Positions 26,943 to 34,353 of a stretch of 64,000 bases of DNA are shown in pieces; position 1 is the first letter of the stretch; every line of letters starts with the position of its first letter. The position numbers and the translations under genes were made by a program. The notes beneath the pieces were generated by a model that was not told the DNA's origin, searched no databases, and saw nothing but the letters and a program-made list of their open reading frames with translations. Source of the DNA: Pontibacter sp. E15-1 (GTDB lineage: Bacteria > Bacteroidota > Bacteroidia > Cytophagales > Hymenobacteraceae); the NCBI RefSeq assembly GCF_022601975.1, contig NZ_JAKVIR010000006.1:124001-188000 (forward strand). Reading direction: 5' to 3'.

Positions 26943-27266
26943 ATGAAACGATTTGCATTTTTTGTGGCAGCCGTTGCCGTATGGGGTTTTTCCACTCCAG
27001 AAGCCATGGCGCAGGCCGGGCAAACGCCGGTACAGCAGGGCCAGAAAGAGAAAGTGACGCAGGAGCAGCTACCGGAGCCGGTGCAGCATACCCTGAAAAG
27101 CGACACGTACCAGGCATGGACGATTGGCGACATCTACAAGGTTTCCGCAGCCGACGAGGCCGGCAAGGCTGTGTATGAGGTAACCATGACCAACGCGCAG
27201 GGCCAGACCGGCGTGGTAAGACTGAACGAGAAAGGCGCTGACGCAAGTGAAAGAACAGAAAAGTAG
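26943..27266 (+). CDS. Small secreted protein of unknown function
   Basis: The 107-residue product has a signal peptide (MKRFAFFVAAVAVWGFSTPEAMA) and one small alpha/beta domain with the phrases LPEPVQHTLKSDTYQAW and VYEVTMTNAQGQTGVVRLNEKG. The pattern of a helix followed by two or three strands recalls PepSY-like secreted proteins of Bacteroidota, but I would not assign the family firmly. A GC-rich hairpin with a run of seven T at 27290-27316 follows as terminator. Confidence 0.65.
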   Translation: MKRFAFFVAAVAVWGFSTPEAMAQAGQTPVQQGQKEKVTQEQLPEPVQHTLKSDTYQAWTIGDIYKVSAADEAGKAVYEVTMTNAQGQTGVVRLNEKGADASERTEK

Positions 27267-27459
27267 CACACAACTTTTAGCCAGGACAAAAGCCTCCGTA
27301 CTGCGGGGGTTTTTTTGTTTGTAGCTCCCTGAAACTGATCAGGGGAGTAGAGCCCGGCAGACAGACGCCTATATATGGAAAGGCGTGCCGGTAAACTGGC
27401 TTTTTCTTTCGGGCACGAGCCCATGCGCAATTATTTTTCATCTGTAAACATCCGGAATT

Positions 27460-27867
27460 ATGCCTTACACAACAGCGTACGAATCAGAATTTTATAGGAT
27501 TGAGGTAGACCTGGAGGCAAACATACTCCGGTCTGCGTGGCTCAGGCAAATAGATGAGGTGGAGATGAAGTTCGGCGGGAGGAAACTATACGAGGTGCTG
27601 CGCGACACAGGCGTGGAGCGGGCCCTGAGCTGCGGGCAGAGCATTGGGGTGCTAAGCGCGGCGTCTAAAGACTGGCTTGCTACCGATTTTTACAAGATGC
27701 TTTCCCATACATTCCTGAAAAAGCTTGCCCGGGTGCTGCCAACCACCGTCTTCCACCGGATCGCGCTGGAGTCGGTGGTGACCAGGGCAGAGGCGCTGGG
27801 CCTCACCAATTTTATGGTGAAGAACTTTACGAACTACGAGGAAGCCCTGGCCTGGCTCAGGGCATAG
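27460..27867 (+). CDS. Small soluble protein, possibly STAS-like
   Basis: The 135-residue product has no signal peptide or membrane segment. It starts with strands (FYRIEVDLEANILRSAWLR), then a long helix and the conserved-looking stretch DWLATDFYKMLS, and ends FTNYEEALAWL, the way SpoIIAA/STAS-like domain proteins of Cytophagales end. Those proteins are mostly uncharacterised. No binding or catalytic residues can be pointed out. Two hairpins at 27883-27907 and 27913-27954 terminate it. Confidence 0.6.
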   Translation: MPYTTAYESEFYRIEVDLEANILRSAWLRQIDEVEMKFGGRKLYEVLRDTGVERALSCGQSIGVLSAASKDWLATDFYKMLSHTFLKKLARVLPTTVFHRIALESVVTRAEALGLTNFMVKNFTNYEEALAWLRA

Positions 27868-27882
27868 CGTAAACCAGCGGGA

Positions 27883-27954
27883 TAGTGTATGCCGGCGGCA
27901 TACACTACAGGTAAGCCATACCTGGCAGGAGTCATGCTCAGCCGGGTATGGCTT
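27883..27954. terminator. Two consecutive hairpins between converging genes
   Basis: The first stem is 12 bp (TAGTGTATGCCG with its complement, 27883-27907). The second pairs 27913-27926 with 27941-27954, with one wobble pair, and overlaps the end of the leftward FUSC gene. Together they likely stop both converging transcripts. Confidence 0.65.
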
Positions 27955-30067
27955 CTGTCGTTTTGCAGATATCCTGACTCACTTTCTGTACAAACGCCAG
28001 CTGGTCCCGCAGCAGGCTGCCCTCCTCGTTCAGCGTGGTGGGTGTGTCTGGCGTGGGCGAGGCCGGGGCGAGTGCATCTGTTTCCATACCCTGGCCCGAG
28101 AGCCGCCGTACGCTTTGCCGCAGGGCCGCCTCCGCCTGCCCAATGGGCAGCAGCAGCTCGGGTAGGTATGGGCGGGGCTCCCCGGCCAGCAGCGCTGACG
28201 TGAGCGAGGCGATGTTAGAGGACAGGATGTGGTTGAGCACCAGGAAGGATTGGATCTTGTCTACGTTGCGTTGTTTCTGCTTCGGCTCCGACACCATGCG
28301 CTGAAAGGCGGCAGAGAGGTTGGCGGCGCTCACGTATACCTCTTTCCGGGCAAGCTTGTACTCGGTCATCCGCACCGCCTCGCCAGCCACGCAGGCGGCA
28401 AGCTGCTGCAGGTAGCTCCTGTTGGCTTGCAGCACCCGCAGCATCAGTCCGCTCAGCTTCTCCGACTCCCAGTTGGGGAACAGCAGGTAACTCGCCGTGA
28501 AGGCGATGGCCGAGCCCAGCAGCGTGTCGACGATGCGCTCCCGGGCGATGGTGAGGTTGGCTCCCCCTAGGAAGCCGAAGATAATCAGGATGAAGGGCGT
28601 CATGAACACCACGCTCAGGAAGTAGCTGATGCGCTGCAGGCTAAACGTGGCAACCATGAAGAGCACCACCAGCCCGAACTGGATCACCTGGTCCTGCACC
28701 ACAGCCAGAATCAGGACGCCGAGACCGCCGCCTATCACCGTGCCCACCAGGCGCTGGTAATTGCGCTGCTTGGTCAGGCTGAAGGCGGGCTTCAGGATCA
28801 CGATGATGGTGAGCAAAACCCAGTAGCTGTGGAGGCCCAGGGGCAGCGCCTTGGTGAGCAGGTAGCCGAACAGACAGACCAGCGCCACCCGCAGCGAGTG
28901 CCGGAAAATAGACGAGGAAGGGGTGAGGTTGTCGCGGAAAATCTTGAGGTCATACCCTTGCCTGGACACAAAGCGGGCATACTCCAGCACCTCCTTCCGG
29001 TCAGCGAGCACAACGGGCTGCTCCGGGGTGAAATAGCGCTGCAACCCCTCGATGCACCGGGCCATATACTGCATGTTGGCCAGTATCTTCTTCAGGACGA
29101 GGCTGGCGTTTCCGGCAGTGGGCTGTAGTTGGGCGGTGAGCTGCTCCAGCTCGCGGGTGGGGGTAAAGCGGTGCCTGAAGCGCGTGTCGGACTGTATGGC
29201 CCAGCCGATTTCGTTCAGCTCGTCGGCCAGCAGCCGCACCATCCGGCCAATGTGCTCCAGCGTGCCGGTATGCGCGAACTCATGCCGCATGGCGGAGTAG
29301 TCGTACTGTATGGCCGCGATCTGCTCGTACAGGTCCACTACGTCCACAAACGTCAGCACCAGCACATTGTCGCGGGGCGTGGCCTCTTTCGAGAGCATGC
29401 GGCCCCGCAGCAGCAGCTCCCGCACGGCATCCTGCTTTTCGCTGACCACCGTCTGCTGCATGATCACTTTCCTGTAATCGTCGTCCAGGTTGGTGGAGAG
29501 GCTGTAGAACTCGGCCTTCAGTTTGAGGAAGCGGGCCGTCTCGCGGATACACTCCCCGAGGGCGTGCTGCGCGGGGCGGTAGGGCAGGATGCGGGAGAAG
29601 GCCATGCTCAGGAGCAGGTACCAGAGGCCGCCCGCCGCCAGCATGCCCCCAAACACCAAGACGTTCTCCGGGGCCAGGCCCATCACCAGCACCAGCACCA
29701 GCAAGCCGGCGGTGCCCACCAGCGCGGCCCGGTTGCCATACACCGAGAACATGGACAGGACAAAGCACAAAACCAGGATCGCGGCGCCCATCGCCACCAT
29801 GCTTGCGTGGGCATACCCGATGAGCACCGCCACCGAGAACACCACCAGGGTATAGATGAGCAGGCCGTTGCGCTTGTGCGGCACGGGCCCCGGCACATCG
29901 GTCAGGCTGCCGGCCAGGGCACCTATGGCCATGGGCAAGCCCAGCTGCAGGTGCCCCAGCTGCACGAACACCAGCGCCGGCGTGAGCACCCCCAGGGTGG
30001 TGCGCACTCCCTCCGCAAAGTACTCGCTAAAGAAAAAGCGTTTCGCCGTCCATGTTTCGCTATTCAT
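27938..30067 (-). CDS. FUSC-family (YccS/YhfK-like) inner membrane protein
   Basis: I use the start at 30067 (MNSETWTAKRFFFSEYF). An in-frame upstream Met would add 31 residues of no recognisable character. The 709-residue product has two groups of about five membrane helices: one at about 20-170, with LTPALVFVQLGHLQLGLPMA, and one at about 370-500, with HSYWVLLTIIVILKPAFSLT followed by RLVGTVIGGGLGVL, a hallmark of fusaric acid resistance-like transporters. Long soluble helical regions follow each group. Members are putative aromatic-acid or drug efflux proteins or of unknown function. No partner genes are next to it. Confidence 0.85.
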   Translation of the reverse strand: MNSETWTAKRFFFSEYFAEGVRTTLGVLTPALVFVQLGHLQLGLPMAIGALAGSLTDVPGPVPHKRNGLLIYTLVVFSVAVLIGYAHASMVAMGAAILVLCFVLSMFSVYGNRAALVGTAGLLVLVLVMGLAPENVLVFGGMLAAGGLWYLLLSMAFSRILPYRPAQHALGECIRETARFLKLKAEFYSLSTNLDDDYRKVIMQQTVVSEKQDAVRELLLRGRMLSKEATPRDNVLVLTFVDVVDLYEQIAAIQYDYSAMRHEFAHTGTLEHIGRMVRLLADELNEIGWAIQSDTRFRHRFTPTRELEQLTAQLQPTAGNASLVLKKILANMQYMARCIEGLQRYFTPEQPVVLADRKEVLEYARFVSRQGYDLKIFRDNLTPSSSIFRHSLRVALVCLFGYLLTKALPLGLHSYWVLLTIIVILKPAFSLTKQRNYQRLVGTVIGGGLGVLILAVVQDQVIQFGLVVLFMVATFSLQRISYFLSVVFMTPFILIIFGFLGGANLTIARERIVDTLLGSAIAFTASYLLFPNWESEKLSGLMLRVLQANRSYLQQLAACVAGEAVRMTEYKLARKEVYVSAANLSAAFQRMVSEPKQKQRNVDKIQSFLVLNHILSSNIASLTSALLAGEPRPYLPELLLPIGQAEAALRQSVRRLSGQGMETDALAPASPTPDTPTTLNEEGSLLRDQLAFVQKVSQDICKTTEAIPG

Positions 30068-30228
30068 GCATGCTTGTTTCTGAGGGGGGCAGGCTATACC
30101 TGTTCTCGGGCATGGTATAGGGCCCAAAACCTGACCTGGCGCGAAGTTAAAGAAATTCACCTGCTTTGGCCGTCTAAATTATACCTGCCGGGAGTGTGGC
30201 GGGACCGGTGGCGCAAGGCGCTGCCTGC

Positions 30229-31377
30229 TCAGAGCAGCAGCGTGTCGATGCGGTGGGCGGACACCACCTCCTGCGCCGCAGACCATGAAAATACCGTGAA
30301 GCGGCCGTCCTGCGAGGCGACCAGCGCCAGGGCATCGTGCTGGTCGTGGGCGAACTGCGCCGCCGACAGGTGCCGCGTGCCGCCCAGCTGTGCCGGGTGC
30401 ACCACGGCGGCCGCATCACCTACGATCGGCTCGGAGATGAGGATCTGCGCGACGGGCACATTCCCCTCGGGCCGGCCGATTTTGGCCCCAAAGGCCAGCA
30501 ACTCATACCGGTCGCTTATGATGGTGGCCCCGTCTACTGCCGTCAGCCCGGAAATCGCGTCTACGGTGCGCTGGACTCTGCTCTGCCACTGCGTGCTGCC
30601 AATCTCCTGCGTGCTTTGGTTCAAGAGGTCGGCCAGGCCGTTAAAGGCGGGGGCCACGGCATAGGGGATGGGGTGGATAATGGAGTGCTGCCACGCCGTA
30701 GAGCCCGCCGGCACGATGAGCAGCGACCCCCCGCGCCCGTGGTTGCGCATCGACACGGCCAGCTGGATGAGGACGTTGGCGGCATGGTCGCGGGAAGAGG
30801 GGGCGGGCGTCGTGAAGCCGAGCATCGAGGTCAGCAGGTCGGAGCTGTCGGTGGTGCTGTTGCTGTTGCCGTCCACCACTTTCACCTGCTCTCCCTTCAG
30901 CACGGCCACGTTGGCGAACTTGCCATACCTGGCGATGCGGCGGTGCTTGATCACGAGCAGGCCCGGCTCCACCACCTCCAGCACAAAGCAGATGCTGGGA
31001 ATCTTGCGCGTGGTGCCCCATATATACAGGGTGCCGTCCTCGCTCCATACCCCCAGGTGGATGCCGGGGCGCTCCACGGCGGGGGCAAGCTTGGTCAGGA
31101 TGTCGGGGGTGAGGGGCAGGCGCTGCTCAAAAAGCATGGGCTGCTCTGCCTGCCGGGGCGGCAGGTAGGCCAGCGATATTTTGGGCGATATCCCTTCTTC
31201 GCGCAGCAGGCTCGCCCAAAAGGCCGCGTCAACAATCGCCTCGATGGCCTGTGCCTGCGGGTGGGGTGCCAGCGCCGTCTCGCCACGCAGCTGGGCCGCG
31301 GCCAGATGGCGTGCAAAATGGTCTTCTATGGTTGCCGCCACAGCACGGGCCGCCTGGTAGGTGATTTTCTGATTCAT
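30229..31377 (-). CDS. DACNV sensor-domain protein (diadenylate-cyclase-like fold)
   Basis: The 382-residue product, taken from the Met at 31377, has a C-terminal half like the DisA_N/diadenylate cyclase fold, with DGATIISDRYELLAFGAKIG from residue 282 and GGTRHLSAAQF at 332-342. These resemble the DGA and RHxxA motifs of real cyclases. The N-terminal 250 residues are of the kind called DACNV, proposed from comparative genomics as a nucleotide-sensing domain. I cannot tell whether it makes or only binds a nucleotide. It is divergent from the LacI regulator, and a very long perfect hairpin lies between the two. Confidence 0.75.
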   Translation of the reverse strand: MNQKITYQAARAVAATIEDHFARHLAAAQLRGETALAPHPQAQAIEAIVDAAFWASLLREEGISPKISLAYLPPRQAEQPMLFEQRLPLTPDILTKLAPAVERPGIHLGVWSEDGTLYIWGTTRKIPSICFVLEVVEPGLLVIKHRRIARYGKFANVAVLKGEQVKVVDGNSNSTTDSSDLLTSMLGFTTPAPSSRDHAANVLIQLAVSMRNHGRGGSLLIVPAGSTAWQHSIIHPIPYAVAPAFNGLADLLNQSTQEIGSTQWQSRVQRTVDAISGLTAVDGATIISDRYELLAFGAKIGRPEGNVPVAQILISEPIVGDAAAVVHPAQLGGTRHLSAAQFAHDQHDALALVASQDGRFTVFSWSAAQEVVSAHRIDTLLL

Positions 31378-31418
31378 GCTCCTGTTTACGGTTGTTTGCG
31401 CCAAACTGTACACTGCTG

Positions 31419-31478
31419 CTGCCCCCGGCTCCATACCCTTCCGCCAATAGCAGCGGAAGGGTATGGAGCCGGGGGCAG
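31419..31478. repeat. Perfect 26-bp inverted repeat upstream of the DACNV gene
   Basis: The arms at 31419-31444 and 31453-31478 are exact complements with an 8-base loop. They include CCATACCC and GGGTATGG. The hairpin lies 42 bp before the DACNV start, in its likely leader region, with no T-run, so it is not an ordinary terminator. Confidence 0.8.
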
Positions 31479-31653
31479 TGCTTCTGGAGCGCCATGCTGG
31501 AACAACCGGGCGGCTGGCTGAAAGTTTAAGGGGGGCGTGTTTCCTAAAAATGCCTTACCTTGGGAGTGGTATGGCGTGTCTCGGCCTCGCACCGCGCTGC
31601 GGCCTGCCCCAACGCGTACCCGTTAACCTATTGTGTCCCCTGCTTTTGCACCC

Positions 31654-32688
31654 ATGAAAAAGAAACTCCTCATCAGCGACATTGCCAAGCAGCTGAACAT
31701 TTCCATCACCACCGTGTCTTTTATCCTGAACGGGAAGGCGAAAGAGAAGCGCATCAGCGACAGCCTGACGGCCAGGGTGCTGAAGCTGGTGGAGGAAGTG
31801 AACTACAAGCCCAACCAACTGGCCCAGAGCCTGCGCACCGGCAAAACCAAGACCATCGGCCTGATGGTGGAGGACATCTCCAACACGTTTTTTGCCAACA
31901 TTGCCCGCCTGATTGAGGAGAAAGCCTACAAGGCGGGGTACAAGATCATCTACTGCAGCACCGAGGACGACACCGCGAAAACCCGCGACCTGATCAGCAT
32001 GTTCCGCGACAAGCACGTGGACGGCTACATCATCACGCCCCCGCCTGGGGTGGAGGAGGATATAAAAGAGCTGATCGCCGAAGGCTTGCCCGTCGTGCTG
32101 CTGGACCGCACCCTCCCCGGCCTCCCGACGAACTTCGTGGGCGTGGACAACCGCATGGGGTCTTACAGCGCGACCGAGCACCTGATCGGGCAAGGGTATA
32201 AAAAGATCGCGCTGGTGACCACTGAGTCCGGGCAGAGCCAGATGCTGCAGCGCCTGGAGGGGTATGAGCAGGCCATGGCGCATCATCAGTTAGCGCCTAA
32301 GCTCCTGAAGATCCCCTTTCGGGTGACGACTGAAGACATGATCCCGAAGATTATGGCCTTTCTGGACGACCTGCGCCAACGCGATGACCTGGACGCCGTG
32401 CTGTTCGCGACAAACTACCTAGCCCTGCGCGGGCTGGAGGCGATTGACAAACTGGAGCTGAGGGTGCCTGCAGACGTGGGGGTAGTGGGTTTCGACGACC
32501 ACGATATTTTCAGGCTTTACAAACCATCGGTCACGGCTGTGGCGCAACCCACCGAGGCAATCGCAGACCAGGTCATCAACATGATGCTGGACCAGTTGGA
32601 CACAGACGACAGGAAGCAGGCGACGACCACCCAAACGGCAGTGCTTCCCACCAGCCTGATTGTCCGCAACTCCACCACACGCAGATAA
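31654..32688 (+). CDS. LacI-family transcription regulator
   Basis: The start at 31654 (MKKKLLISDIAKQLNISITTVSF) places the helix-turn-helix of LacI proteins at residues 6-25, followed by the hinge helix region near 50-58 (NYKPNQLAQSLR). Residues 60-340 are a periplasmic-binding-protein-like sugar-sensing domain (KTIGLMVEDISNTFFANIA; NFVGVDNRMGSYSATEHLI; VVGFDDHDIFRLYKPSVTAV). It stands directly before the mannoside-utilisation genes. Two palindromes with LacI-type shape, at 33228-33241 and 44417-44430, are good candidate targets, so I infer that it represses those operons until a sugar or sugar phosphate binds. Confidence 0.9.
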   Translation: MKKKLLISDIAKQLNISITTVSFILNGKAKEKRISDSLTARVLKLVEEVNYKPNQLAQSLRTGKTKTIGLMVEDISNTFFANIARLIEEKAYKAGYKIIYCSTEDDTAKTRDLISMFRDKHVDGYIITPPPGVEEDIKELIAEGLPVVLLDRTLPGLPTNFVGVDNRMGSYSATEHLIGQGYKKIALVTTESGQSQMLQRLEGYEQAMAHHQLAPKLLKIPFRVTTEDMIPKIMAFLDDLRQRDDLDAVLFATNYLALRGLEAIDKLELRVPADVGVVGFDDHDIFRLYKPSVTAVAQPTEAIADQVINMMLDQLDTDDRKQATTTQTAVLPTSLIVRNSTTRR

Positions 32689-32844
32689 AGCGCCTTGCCC
32701 CTCGGTAAATCAGCCCAACTGTGGCCGGAGTGGTATGGCCATGTGCCCGCGGCAGCCCTGGTTTGCTCCTTCGGGTACGGGGCGCAGCCCGGGCTTTTCA
32801 CTGCAGGTATGAAATTTTTGTAAGGAAAATATTTTACTTTTCGA

Positions 32845-32878
32845 TATTACTGTTAAATTTGGATAACTAAATGATAAA
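32845..32878 (+). promoter_or_regulatory. Promoter-like block shared with the first susC operon (copy 1)
   Basis: Of 34 bases, 23-24 are identical, without gaps, to 44166-44199. The block contains TAAATTTG, a full match to the Bacteroidota -10, followed by a conserved AATGATAAA. It is about 540 bp before the ROK start, so the leader would be long. Confidence 0.5.
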
Positions 32879-33066
32879 TTAAGATCATAGTGGCGGCAGT
32901 AGGCAGATAGTATCACGTTGATATTCGCCCTGCATGCAGCAATAAAATGCGGTCTTTTTTTAGCTGTCTCTGGGGTATAAGATGCAGAATTTTCCGCTGC
33001 ACGTTGCTATTAAATGCCAGTGAGGCACAGCGCCAAAAATGAAAACTGTCCCGGATCTCCCGGGTA

Positions 33067-33164
33067 AGAGCATGTTTAAATTTCATTTTTGGAAGCGAAA
33101 AAGGTGAAGTCAGGTTCCTTGATGAACGTTTTGTAGCCCAAAAGATGAATTTTAAACATGCTCT
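33067..33164. repeat. Dispersed repeat, copy B (about 98 bp with inverted ends)
   Basis: The ends AGAGCATGTTTAAA and TTTAAACATGCTCT are exact complements. The core, GGTTCCTTGATGAACGTTTT then GTAGCCCAA and GATGAATTTT, matches copy A at 21866-21966. The length and inverted ends fit a miniature transposable element. Confidence 0.75.
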
Positions 33165-33221
33165 AAGATTACATAGCGTCATCAAAGCAATACATCTACT
33201 CTCATTGCTTTTTTTTTAATC

Positions 33222-33247
33222 GGTATGCTAAAATGATTTAGCATACC
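33222..33247 (+). promoter_or_regulatory. Candidate LacI operator before the ROK/GH92 operon
   Basis: GGTATGCTAAA at 33222-33232 and its exact complement at 33237-33247 form a 26-bp palindrome. Its centre, CTAAAATGATTTAG, differs in only two bases from CTAAAACGTTTTAG before the first susC. Confidence 0.6.
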
Positions 33248-33416
33248 TGAAATTAGGAAGCTTTATATGAGTGATTCATCGCGCTCAGGTATAAAAAAGC
33301 TAGAAAAACAGAGAAGCATGAATGCCTTGCCAACCGCCTGTGCGCGAGGCGAGGGGTATAAAAAAGGGCGGAAGAAGCTTCGCCAGGTTTATCATGAGAA
33401 AAAGAAAAAAAGGGAA

Positions 33417-34310
33417 ATGTCTCACGAAACAATTGTAGGGGTAGACATAGGAGGCTCGCATATCACATCCGCGCTGGTAGCGCTACAAACCTCCTCCATT
33501 GTGCCCGGCACCCGGGCGCGGGCGCTGGTAAACGCGGCCGGGACAGTGCAGGAAGTGCTGGACAGTTGGTGCAGCGTCATCAAAGAGACCCTGGGCACGC
33601 TGCCGCTCGCGTCCACAAAGCTAGGTGTCTCCATGCCGGGACCCTTCGAGTATGAGGAAGGCATCTGCCTGTTCCAGAACCAGAGCAAGTACGATTGCCT
33701 GTATGGGTTGAACGTGAAATCCTTGTTGGCTGAGCAGCTGGGCATGGATCGGCAGCACATAAAACTCCAGAACGATGCAGGCTGCTTTCTGAGGGGGGAA
33801 GTGGCTGGAGGCGCTGCCAGGGCTGTTTCCTCAGCTATGGGCTTCACGCTCGGAACAGGCCTGGGCTCGGCGATGCTTGCCGACGGGGTGGCCGCCGACG
33901 CGGACCTTTGGCGTGCCCCTTTCAAGGACAGCATCGCGGAAGAGTACCTCTCCACCCGCGCGTTTGTGCAGGCGTATCAGCGGCTCTCGGGCAAGACGGT
34001 GCCCGACGTGAAGGCGCTGGCCGCGCGCTGTCCGCACGATGCCGATGCCCGTCAGGTGTTTCAGGGGTTTGCCGAGGATCTGGCCCTTTTCCTGGAGCCC
34101 TACCTGCGCCAGCATACGCCTGAGGCAGTGATCATTGGGGGGAACATCGCCAACGCGTGGGAGCTGTTTATGCCCATAACCAAACGCGCGCTGGCAGCCC
34201 GGGGACTCACGGTGCCGATATACCATGCCACGTTAGCCGAAGACGCGGCGCTGATCGGCGCAGCCAGCTCGTGGCGCGCGGCACCGGCGGCGCTGAAGCC
34301 CAGGCTCTGA
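33417..34310 (+). CDS. ROK-family sugar kinase
   Basis: The start at 33417 (MSHETIVGVDIGGSHIT) puts the ATP-binding phosphate loop DIGGS at residue 10, as usual. The 297-residue product shows the ROK pattern LGVSMPGPFEYEEG, LQNDAGCFLRGEVAGGA and MGFTLGTGLGSA, but has no Cys-rich zinc site (CxCGxxGC), so it is of the zinc-less branch. It probably phosphorylates a hexose such as mannose, glucose or an N-acetylhexosamine made by the mannosidases. It starts the operon ROK, GH92, DUF1080-PA14, propeller-cytochrome; the gap to GH92 is 43 bp. Confidence 0.85.
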   Translation: MSHETIVGVDIGGSHITSALVALQTSSIVPGTRARALVNAAGTVQEVLDSWCSVIKETLGTLPLASTKLGVSMPGPFEYEEGICLFQNQSKYDCLYGLNVKSLLAEQLGMDRQHIKLQNDAGCFLRGEVAGGAARAVSSAMGFTLGTGLGSAMLADGVAADADLWRAPFKDSIAEEYLSTRAFVQAYQRLSGKTVPDVKALAARCPHDADARQVFQGFAEDLALFLEPYLRQHTPEAVIIGGNIANAWELFMPITKRALAARGLTVPIYHATLAEDAALIGAASSWRAAPAALKPRL

Positions 34311-34353
34311 CGGCCCCCGCGGGAGCCAACTTCTAAAAGCGATTTTTTACTTT

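Larger units (their letters stand above)
32689..33416. other. Long regulatory gap before the first ROK/GH92 operon
   Basis: This 728-bp gap has no supported gene. It holds a perfect -10 type TAAATTTG at 32854-32861 inside a 34-bp block shared with the first susC upstream region, repeat copy B at 33067-33164, and the palindrome at 33222-33247. A short open frame from 33267 runs into the ROK gene in frame, but reads like leader sequence rich in Lys and Arg. Confidence 0.6.

Noticed and set aside
29129..30664. 511-codon open frame opposite the FUSC and DACNV genes
   Set aside because: It spans the gap between two well-supported leftward genes, has low-complexity His/Gln/Arg composition and no recognisable domain.
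33267..33416. 50-codon extension of the first ROK kinase
   Set aside because: ROK kinases start a few residues before DIGG. The extension is Lys/Arg-rich leader sequence next to an operator-like palindrome.
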